A stretch of 64,000 bases of DNA from Ligula intestinalis (lineage: Eukaryota > Platyhelminthes > Cestoda > Diphyllobothriidea > Diphyllobothriidae). Made by a program: the position numbers and the translations under genes. A model generated the notes under the pieces. The model was not told the origin of the DNA. It worked only from the letters and a program-made list of their open reading frames with translations, and ran no database searches. The stretch is from the NCBI GenBank assembly GCA_036362985.1, contig JAYGXS010000002.1, positions 99,021,698 through 99,085,697 of the forward strand, read 5' to 3'. Below, piece after piece: positions 56,131 to 64,000 of the stretch (the stretch's first letter is position 1; each line of letters begins with the position of its first letter).

Positions 56131-56565
56131 TTGGCCAACGGATATCCTCGAAATTTCATCGAACGCAGCAGACAGGTCCGATCGAATGGAGAGCCGGCAG
56201 CTGAACAACCAAAATTATGGTGCGCGCTATCATACATTGACGGCGTTCCGGAGGCAGTCTCCCATATTTTAAAAACCCTGGGGATCGGCATCACCCACAG
56301 ACCAGAGGCAAACATACTACATCTCGTCATGCGGCCGAAGGATTCCCTGCCCCGAGGTGAAAACACAAACGTCGTTTACCGAATCAAATATGACTACTGC
56401 GAGGTCGAATATGTCGGAGAAACTAGTAAGCGGCTGCAGACCCGGATGGCAGAACACAGTAGGGCTGAATACGATGCAGCGACTTTCATTGGTGGCGGAA
56501 CACTGCGCAAATTCCGGACACAAATTTGCTTTTTAGAATGCCGCAATTCTGGGTCGAGGAAATGA
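56131..56565 (+). CDS. PLE-2 connection and GIY-YIG endonuclease domain (144 aa fragment)
   Basis: LGIGITHRPEANILHLVMRP is followed by NTNVVYRIKYDYCEVEYVGE and TSKRLQTRMAEHSRA. VVYRI and YVGET stand for the GIY and YIG motifs, and RLQTRMAEH holds the conserved Arg region. The frame then reads FRTQICFLECRNSGSR and stops at 56565. Beyond it a fragment near 56600-56640 (ITSINRCVSLPS) resembles the end of the domain. In Penelope-like elements this domain nicks the target for reverse transcription. Lineage differs from PLE-1, whose C terminus is SIN..AHIVDTGH. Confidence 0.75.
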   Translation: MANGYPRNFIERSRQVRSNGEPAAEQPKLWCALSYIDGVPEAVSHILKTLGIGITHRPEANILHLVMRPKDSLPRGENTNVVYRIKYDYCEVEYVGETSKRLQTRMAEHSRAEYDAATFIGGGTLRKFRTQICFLECRNSGSRK

Positions 56566-56695
56566 CTGCGTGGTGAGGGAAACAACTGACGCCTGGCACA
56601 CTGGTATAACCTCCATTAACCGCTGTGTGTCGCTTCCCTCAGCCAACCAAGCCCTCCAAAAGAAACGCAATGAAGGAAGTGGTGAACACAAAATA

Positions 56696-57110
56696 AGACA
56701 TAACGTGAATCCGGGCCCTCACGAGCTCATGGTGGACACACAAGTAACCGCACCACAAACAGGTGGAGCAATCATCAACTTGACCGTTTCATCCGCTCAT
56801 TCTGTAGGTGCGAAACCAGATGGACGTGTTAAGGCAAACGGGGTCATCGGACTAGGACGACAACTTAGATCAATGACAGCGGCGCAGGCGAGAACAGCAT
56901 AACCCGACGCTAATCTGGGCCTCTGCGAGCACAAGGTGGACACACAAGTCGGCGGGCCACAATGGAACAGAACAATTATCAGCCTAACCGCTTCATCCGC
57001 TCATTCTGTAGGTGCGAAACCAGCTGGAAGTGTTAACACAAACAAAATCACCGGCCCAGGACGGTAACTAAGATCAATTACATAAGCACAGGCGTGAACA
57101 GCAGAATCCG
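56696..57110 (+). repeat. Two-unit tandem duplication in the PLE-2 3' region (~205 bp units)
   Basis: Unit 1 (about 56696-56901) and unit 2 (about 56902-57110) share GGTGGACACACAAGT, TTTCATCCGCTCATTCTGTA / CTTCATCCGCTCATTCTGTA, GGTGCGAAACCAG and AGATCAAT in the same order. The sequence is GC-rich compared with the window. Unit 1 is mostly open in the frame of 56570-56902, unit 2 is not. Confidence 0.75.
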
Positions 57111-57325
57111 AAGAGAGACCCCTTGATTGAGACTAATTCGCTTCAAGGCGTCACTGATTAAGCATCCTTCCGATGTCCCGCCCCCCTTCCTTTGCATTGG
57201 CTTATACTCTTTTAACCATGACTGTCACCAACTTTAACTACTGTGAGGCGCGGTACAACACCCACCTGTGATGACGGAAGCCTGTACGCATTTGAAACGT
57301 CAGGAAAGTAAAAATATGCGTCCCG

Positions 57326-57350
57326 TTATATATATATATATATATATTTT
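57326..57350. repeat. (TA)n microsatellite
   Basis: Pure TA repeats at the junction between the end of PLE-2 and the 3' end of the minus-strand LINE B. Either element could have contributed it. Confidence 0.85.
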
Positions 57351-57351
57351 A

Positions 57352-60300
57352 TAATTGTAGAGAAAATTATTTTATTTCAGAATATTTTTTTTAAACATTG
57401 ATATCATAGTCAAATAATATTTAAAAAAGAAAAATATTTCTTAGTTTTGTAATTATTTTTTTCGGACTGAAAAAAGGAAGCGTGGCACAATATTGCACTA
57501 GGTTTGTTTTGATCAGAGTTGGGAACCGTCGATTGGAAAGCCTCCAGCAGTGGCCAGTTAACTCCAAAATGTACGGGAAATCTCCTGGTCCGTTAGATTT
57601 ATTTTGGCTTAGCAATGTGTCCTATTTCGTTCAGAAATAGACGCGCCATTGCATTTGAGAAGAACTGCGTAGTCTTTCTTCTAAATTCGTCTAAACTGTG
57701 GCTTTAAAGAACATCGTTTGGTAGGGCATTTCATATGATCGCTTATCTTATGCGATATAAATTTCATGACTGGGCCGTCATAGGTTTAGTGTTATGATTT
57801 GTATGCTGGTTGTTTCTAGTGGGACGGGAACCATTTTGATGAGTTATCATATTTTTGCTTAAGGTGTAATGATTATCTATCACTTTTAATGGGAAAGTTT
57901 TACCATTCTTGAGTCAACTTTGCCAGAGGGGTTTAAGACCACATATATAGTGCGTTATTGTTTAGAGTGTCGGACGTCATCGCGTTTACACAGAACTCTA
58001 GTTAAACGTCGCTGGATATTTTTTTTAGTTTCTGCCTGTCATCTAATGACATGGTACTGAAAAAAAATTAGCAATAATCTTAAATAGGTAAAATGTACAT
58101 TTTGTAAAGTTTAGTCTTAAGTGTAATTGTTGTTCTATTTTAACTTATGAAGCCACATAGTCAATTGGCTGTTGGTGTAATTTTTTAAACGTGCGGCGAA
58201 AATTCAAGAGTTTTAAAATAGCTTAGATCTCTATATGTTTAAGATGTAAGCTCTTTTATTTCTTGACCACTAAACATCGTGGGGTGAAGGTAAAGTTTTC
58301 CAAAAATCATGAAAGGACATTTCGTTTTTGAAAATGGCATTTGCCACTGAACACTCCAGTCATTTAGTTTTTAAAGGTCTATTGATGTGATTTGTTTAAC
58401 AGGTGGGTTAAGATAAACAGTAGTAGAGCAGCTCTATCTTTAATCTTTTAAAAATGTTACCTTTTTTATTTATTTACCAGTAAACATTATGAGGGGGGAG
58501 TTTTAGGTGTCCAAAAATCATGATATGAGATTTTGTTGGTGTAAACGGCATTTGCCATTGAAGACTCCAGTCGTTTAATTATGGTATGTCCAATTCAATT
58601 GTTCTATGCAACAAACTCATTTAATTTATGTTATATGCATATGCGAGTTTTAAGTCATCTGCATATAAAATGTTTTAGCAGAGGTAAGTATAGTGGATAA
58701 CTCATGAATGTTAATGAAAAATAAGAAAAGACCTAGGATAGTGCCTTTAAAAACACCACTGCTTATGTGAGCTGGTTCTGATATTATATTCGAATTTGTA
58801 CTACTTCGAATCGGTTTTGAAGATAGGATTTGAGAAAAAAAAGGAGAGAAGCGAATGCCGTGACTCACTAGCTTCATGACCTGTATTTTATGGAAAACAT
58901 TGCCGAACGATTTTTTTAAGATCAAAGTTAATTGTAGCTACCATGTTCCCATCATGTCGATTTCTGGAGACGAATTCCAAGAAATTTAAGATGGCAGGAA
59001 TGACATGACTTTTGGGTAAAAAGGCATGTTGAGAGAGAGGTCTGAGATTAACATTCGGCAGATGGTCTAACATTTCGTTATAAATTAATTTTTTGTAAGA
59101 TTTTTGCTGAAACCGATGTTCGATGAAAACCATGATAATTTTGGGCATTAGACGTATATCCGTCTGATCGAAAACATATAACTTAGCCTTTTTAAGTTTT
59201 TTTTTTAGTTCTCTGGAAAGGAAGTTTTGGATAAGTGCTTGCTTATATGCGAATATCTTGTCAATTAGGGTATCTTGAATTCAATTTATGTTGGCATATA
59301 ATATGTTTACAGCTTCTAGAACGGGTGTTGTTGGGAAGAAAGAGCTCCAATCCAATAACTTCATGTACTTATTCATAGATCCAATGTCAGTATTTTCGGG
59401 GTTTATAGAAGTGTAACTAGAATCAGGTGTTGTATATTGTTAAGAGGGAGCACTGCTATTATTGTTTCATGATAAATATTACAGGTTAAGCAGTATTAGT
59501 GCGTATATGAGAACAAGATATCATTTCGGAGAATAACATCGAGTATAGTGTTACCTCTGGTTTGTTCATTTATTATTTGCATCCATTTGTAACAGACTAT
59601 TGATGATAATAATTCATCATGTCTGGATGGTGTGATAGCTCTATCCAGCTTATTTTTGGACCGTTTAAGTCTCTTGCAAATATCTTATATTTCGGTTGGA
59701 TATTTGATATAATATCATGTAGATTTGTAAGGCCCGTGTCATCATTCTGTTATTCTGAAGGGGTGTACATACATCTAATTATAATGCTTTTACAGGTTTT
59801 GGCTGATATTATAGCGAAGCACGCTTCGCCATTGGACGTTATCTGTAGAAACTCAAAGCCTCTCTGTTCTTTGGTAGTTCTAATGTGGATCATACAACCT
59901 CCTCCTCGTTTATAAGCATGGTCCTGTCTATCGAAGGTGCAGTTTGCTATAAAAAGAAAAGCATTGGAGGATGAATCATTGACCCTTGTTTTCGATAAAA
60001 TGACTTTATTGGTTTTTTTTAAATAAAATCCTTCGTCGTGGAACTTTTTTACAATCGATCTAGCATTTATAAGAACAACACTTATGGTGTCGGATCAAAA
60101 GCTGGAATTTGTTGTTAAAAATGGATTCCTATTACTTGTTTGGTTGTGTTAACGGGTCATGTGCGAAAATTGTGTGAATGTTGGATAATATGGTGGTGTT
60201 GGACTTTTTGTGGCGAATTATGCATAAGTTGGAAAACACTGGTGATGACAGTGATGAAATTCGATGGCATTGGTTAACTTTCGCAGGGTATGGTGTTGTG

Positions 60301-60935
60301 CGAGGTGGGATTTTAGTGTGTGTGTTATATTAAACGGGTTAGGTGTGTGGTGGTCGTCGTGTGTATGGGCTTGCATGCATTGGTTGAGAGAAGGGGTTTA
60401 GTGTTATTTGAGGGTGTGCATTTTAATACGGATATTTGTTTTGGTATCCAATAATGTTTGGGAATGGTGGTCAATTTCGGGTTGTTCGGTGGAAATAATT
60501 TACACTGGTTTACTGCTTTTGTTCGTAGAGTTAGGACTGGTATTGCTAATTATGGACATGTTTAGACATGCGTTGTTATTTATCAGTGAATTTTGATTAG
60601 ATCCAGGTTAAGTGTCGTTCATGTCTAAATGGGTTGTACTATTTCGCGGTTATTTGTTTGAACCTTACTCTTTCCCTTTATTGCTTTGGCAGGTTTATAA
60701 TTGGCTTTCTGTTGGTCATTATGATAATTAGGAGAAGTCGCTTTCAAGTAACCTAAGCTGATGCTTCGTTGATCATTTTCGTTTTTCTTCCCAGAGGAGG
60801 AGTAAATCGTAAATTTGTCCTGTGAAGTAGCATTTTGTTGAGTTTTTCCGTTTTGTGCGACAATATGTGGCGGACTTTAATTTCGTCCTTTTTCTTTGTG
60901 TAAATATTTTTCTGCACTGCAACGGGGTCAAGTCA
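57352..60935 (-). mobile_element. LINE family B, longest uninterrupted copy (minus strand)
   Basis: Read from 60935: a 5' UTR sharing CTTGACCCCGTTGCAG with 10310; the Asn/Pro-rich ORF1-like segment (60640-60110); an endonuclease remnant with VVLINARSIVKKFHDEGFYL (about 60060) and RQDHAYKRGGGCMI (59930); reverse transcriptase fingers (59160-58890, with LPKSHVIPAILNFLEF); palm pieces; SSGVFKGTILGLFLFFINIH (about 58740); YADDLKLAYA (58640-58660); the C-terminal block (57720-57620); and a 3' UTR to (TA)n. Length about 3.6 kb. Almost every motif is in a different frame from the next. It is the reference for seeing that the 10.3-18.9 kb copy is interrupted. Confidence 0.8.
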
Positions 60936-61849
60936 GTGGCTATATATGATTGATATCTCCGGAAGCTCTTATTTTTTTAGAATCTTGTGGTAGCATTTTA
61001 GCTTTAGCTACGGTAGAACATGTCGTTAAAATCAATTGGTTTTTACTTCGCGAATTTAGATTTTTGATAGACACTATGCGTATACTTATTCCACATTGTG
61101 GAAACACTTTTTTTTTGCTAACGATGGATTATTCGATTGAGGAAAGTTGTGGAAGATTATATTACAGCTACGTTTTGATCCATCCGAAACTTATGCTGAT
61201 AATAAATGCAACACATACTCAATATGGGATAAATTCGTCATGTTATTTTCAAATGAATTTAAGTCTGGAAGTAAATTAAGAATCGCTAAAAACAGATTCA
61301 TAATTTTCAAAAAAAAAATTCGTTAAATTTAAGAGGGCTGACAGATCGATTTGATCCAAAACTACGTTCGCGTCAGTCATTGTTTCTCATAAACGTTTAA
61401 AGTAAAGGATATTTAAATGCTTAATATATGTCTTAGTAACGTGGTTTTTACAAATAAATTTAAAACTTCTAGAAGTCCAAAACAAATGAAAGAGAGGGCA
61501 ATATCTTATCAAATCAACGAAGGAATTCGGTAGCAGATTTAGGCTAAGATAGTCAACTGTTACTAACTGATAATTCTTTTAAGAAAACCAAATAATTTGG
61601 GTCGTTTTTTCTCTTATACAAATCAATTTATATAAATATTTCGATAATCTTTCAATTTGAACACATCGACGAGATATGAATAAACGCTAAGGCTTTGCCG
61701 GGTAAAATTAATAATTTATGTTCAAACGATACCCGACAACATTGCTCGATATATTTTAATGGAATAATAGTGGGTTTGGCTTGAATTAAACCCACAACAA
61801 AGGATAGCGTTTGTGTAGCCAACCATGCACTTTTAACTACGAGGCTCAC
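60936..61849. other. Unassigned region with one 109-codon frame
   Basis: The plus-strand frame 60950-61279 (Leu/Ile-rich, NWFLLREFRFLIDTMRILI) starts at the B 5' boundary. It has no domain I can name and no second copy in the window. The rest is AT-rich and featureless. Confidence 0.3.
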
Positions 61850-62485
61850 CATACGCCGTGCATTTTATTTAACTGATGTCGACCTGCTTGCAAAATTGTG
61901 GTCAAAGGCGTATAACAATGTCGCCCTATGGTTAGTTTGAATGAGCGATGGGTCAGTAAATGGATTCTCGATTGTGTAGGTTTACCTCCATTCAACATAT
62001 GGAGAACGGCGTTAATGCAAATTATGTTGCATGAGGTCATTGTAAATATGTAAGGTATTTTTCGTAGACGGTGCAAATACAGTGATATTTATTGAGATAT
62101 TTCGCTGGACTGCCAAAAACATAATGCCAAGGCCTTACAGTAAAATGCCGATCTGTCTTATTCAACATGACATCTTACTCAAAACTGGGACACAAATCAC
62201 CTCTATGCACAGGTTATATAAATGACCATCATGTCGTAAGCATGAATAAGATTCATATTGACGCTGAAGGTGTTAGAGGAAAATATGAGTATATGTTAAT
62301 GCGCCCATGTGCTTTTTGTGATAAGGAGGTATGTTCAATCCCTTTTCAACAGTATGAGTTATGATATCCTTAAAGCAAAATGTTGCCACTGATTCGTGCA
62401 ACTGGCAAATTTTAACATAATTTGAAAAGTCATTCTTAAATTAAACAAACCTAAGATTATCATTTCCTCTAATGGTGTGAACACT
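61850..62485 (-). repeat. Repeat I, copy 3
   Basis: The reverse complement of this segment matches 38556-39200 and 42380-42930. Its best frame is on the plus strand: 62167-62364, NDHHVVSMNKIHIDAEGVRG, then YMLMRPCAFCDKEVCSIPFQ, the longest version of the frame noted in the other copies. As at 38.5 kb, the tail of a LINE A copy adjoins its left end (in element orientation). Confidence 0.7.
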
Positions 62486-62489
62486 TTTT

Positions 62490-63530
62490 TTAATAATAAT
62501 ATGCTTTAATTGCCAGTTAACAGGCCATAGTAAAGCGTTGGGAATGCACTTCTTGGGAAATTTCAAAAACCTCGAAGCCTGGAAAAAAACCTGAAAAAAT
62601 CTTCCTATGTTGCAGCAAATATTGGTAATGTTTCAGGTTTTGTTTTTTGTCATTTCTGGGCGAGATAGAACGTTTGTTCACGTAAAAAAAACATGCCTTC
62701 AAGGTATGATACGAACGGAATGAACGTACAGATTGGAATTCGGAATTTATAATTTTCAGCGCCATTGCGGCTGTATGTGTACAAAGGTTATTTCGGAAAA
62801 ATAAAAATTCAAAAAAATATTTGACAATATGTGCAAGAAGACGTAGAAAGTCGTAATAATTTCAGCAGATAATGTCGTTTTTTGGCAACATTTAGCAATG
62901 TTTTGAAGATAATTTTGAACTTAAACCGAAAAACTTATGGCACTTAAAAAAAAATTAATCTTACAGTGAAAATGGAGATAGTGTATAACGGGCATCCATG
63001 TTCAAAAAGTGTGCGAGGGAAAAAAAAAACTGTTAAGGAAGATAGAAGTAGGATCATAGTAGAAAAGCAGAAAAAGGTGTGGGTGTTTTGATAAACATGA
63101 GTTTTCAACATAACTGAAGCATTTTAGACGAAATACTTCCACGTTGCTTTGTTTGATCCACCGGTGGTTAATCGAAACTGCAAGGTTCTCATGGGACACA
63201 AATCAGAGAGAAGACTTTCAAGCGGACCTCCTGAATTCTTAATAAGCATTTATTGGAGTCAGGGAGAAAGCTGCTCGGAAAAGATGAGCTGAAAGCTGAT
63301 TTATCACATCATCAGGAGAAATGTTGCATATCGTTTCAAAAACATTACTTTTATACGGAGAGGGTTTGCACAAGTACACCGAGTTCTCAGTCTTCCCTAA
63401 ATGGTTATCGGCAAAAGTTGCGTGCTATCAGCTGCATGGTAAGCAAACTGCAGACTGCTGCTTCAGCACCATTATATTTATCTTGAAGCCTGGTAGGGTT
63501 CAACGTTCACGAACGCCATCAGATTAGAAG
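62490..63530 (-). mobile_element. LINE family A 3' end, split by repeat D
   Basis: On the minus strand, 63530-63265 carries the 3' UTR block (ACCCTACCAGGCTTC, AGCAGCAGTCTGCAG). 62765-62490 completes it (CCTTGAAGGCATG, CTCGCCCAGAAATGACAAAA, GGCCTGTTAACTGGCAATTA, ATATTATTATT). Repeat D sits between the two parts. No coding sequence of A is present here. Confidence 0.7.
62766..63264 (-). repeat. Repeat D, copy 2, inserted in a LINE A 3' end
   Basis: The reverse complement of 62766-63090 matches 29865-30215 (TTCTGCTTTTCTACTATGAT, CTTGCACATATTGTCAAATA, GGCGCTGAAAATTATAAATTCC). A further 170 bp (63091-63264), absent from the copy at 29.9 kb, may be the missing 5' part of the repeat. Confidence 0.6.
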
Positions 63531-63557
63531 AAAGATAACACCGAGTCAGCTACCAAA

Positions 63558-64000
63558 ATTCGGCCGCACCTGGAGTTCGCTATACAGGCATGGAGTCCTT
63601 GGACTGTCAAAGACTGTACCGTCTTAGAGAAGGTCCAGAGGCGAGCGACAAAGATGGTCAAAGGTCTAGGAACATTGCCCTATGAAAGCAGACTGTCAAT
63701 CCTCGACCTATTTCCCCTTACCTACAAACAACTCCGGGGGCACCTCATATTAACGTTCCGTATTATGAATAAGCTTCATTTTTGTTTCGTTCCTGATGAT
63801 TTCTTTGCCCAGGCGAACACGCTAACTTTGCGCGGGCATTCCCTTAAACTACGCCCGGACAAAGCAAGGATCGACGGAAGAAATTATTTGTTAACCAACA
63901 TAATAGTTTCAGCGTGAAACGCTCTTCGAGAAGAGGTTGTCCTCTCCACTAGTGTCCATGTATTTAAGAGAAGACTGGACATGTATCAAGTGTAAACATA
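63558..64000 (+). mobile_element. CR1-type LINE (family C), second copy, 5'-truncated, runs off the window
   Basis: It starts inside the ORF2 C-terminal region at ATTCGGCCGCACCTGGAG (the IRPHLEFA motif) and parallels the element at 11337-11800 to the last base. Open piece 63654-63917: MVKGLGTLPYESRLSILDLF, PLTYKQLRGHLILTFRIMNK, HFCFVPDDFFAQANTLTLRG; a TGA replaces the Trp of VSAWNALPEE at about 63915. Comparison with the first copy by eye shows about one difference in fourteen bases. The 5' truncation is typical of incomplete reverse transcription. Confidence 0.85.

Larger units (their letters stand above)
55562..57310 (+). mobile_element. PLE-2, right copy of a head-to-head pair
   Basis: It starts abruptly in the palm (DETGKTVKRRHLIKLLKFLL), where the left copy's 5' end abuts in inverse orientation. 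Contains TPISSALSGFIAEAVLQKLE, SRYVDDTFVIFEQK (catalytic box intact, 55793-55804), NNQLPFLDVLVHRKPDG, the connection, the GIY-YIG domain (56131-56565), a 3' region with a ~205-bp tandem duplication (56696-57110) and a terminal segment ending GAAACGTCAGG near 57290-57302. Frameshifts lie at about 55850 and 56090. Confidence 0.8.

Noticed and set aside
54425..57310. Single PLE with an internal inversion
   Set aside because: Both arms contain the palm region, so two copies are needed.
60950..61279. 109-codon frame as a gene
   Set aside because: Leu/Ile-rich, AT-driven composition, no domain, no splice or repeat support; kept only as an unassigned note.
1..64000. CRISPR arrays, operons, prophage or plasmid features
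   Set aside because: Spliced genes, LINEs and PLEs show the window is eukaryotic; no regularly spaced short repeats were seen.

Overview
The window is eukaryotic, AT-rich and almost entirely made of transposable-element remains. It has spliced coding sequence with GT/AG introns, no operons or Shine-Dalgarno sites, several families of decayed non-LTR retrotransposons, Penelope-like elements (PLEs) with GIY-YIG endonuclease remnants, and long (TTA)n/(AT)n tracts. The mix of CR1/jockey-type LINEs and this PLE lineage suggests a flatworm (parasitic platyhelminth) or a related lophotrochozoan. That is an inference from family resemblance; no single-copy marker settles it.

Only one host gene is well supported: an S1 chymotrypsin-family serine protease on the minus strand (546-1822). 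Three exons carry the catalytic His, Asp and Ser with matching splice phases. Its 5' exon(s) were not found. Two further minus-strand stretches (23164-23390 and 33167-33355) look like possible coding exons but are weak.

Families, with labels used here. A: LINE with tails near 22.0, 25.8, 26.7, 34.2, 38.5 and 62.5 kb, and its longest copy at 50.1-54.4 kb. B: LINE at 4.4-6.4 (-), 10.3-18.9 (+, split), 26.7-28.1 (+) and 57.4-60.9 kb (-). E: LINE at 6.6-10.1 (-), 29.0-29.9 (+) and 44.2-48.1 kb (+). C: a CR1-type LINE, nearly complete at 11.06-15.85 kb (-), with a second copy running off the right edge. PLE-1: 20.06-20.87 (inverted pair), 23.4-24.25 (-) and 30.9-33.0 kb (-). PLE-2: a head-to-head pair at 54.4-57.3 kb. 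D, F, G, H, I, J, K and L are shorter repeats recognised only because they recur within the window.

Layout. 0-4.3 kb: protease and unique or small-repeat DNA. 4.4-19 kb: B, E and B elements, the last split in two by the CR1 insertion. 19-24 kb: repeat K split by a palindromic pair of PLE ends carrying hammerhead-like cores, then L and a PLE. 24.9-30 kb: A, A, B, E and D in series. 31-33 kb: the most complete PLE-1. 34-43 kb: a tandem arrangement J-[A]-I-H-K-J-I. 44-48 kb: E. 48.7-50 kb: short repeats and an assembly gap of ten N inside (TTA)n. 50-57.3 kb: the longest A copy and two PLE-2 copies. 57.4-64 kb: B, I, A (split by D) and the second CR1.

Nearly every element copy is broken by stops and frameshifts, so the interest lies in nesting order, in repeat architecture, in ribozyme-like PLE ends and in the unusual specificity pocket of the protease. 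All homologies between copies were judged by eye; no alignment or search was run.
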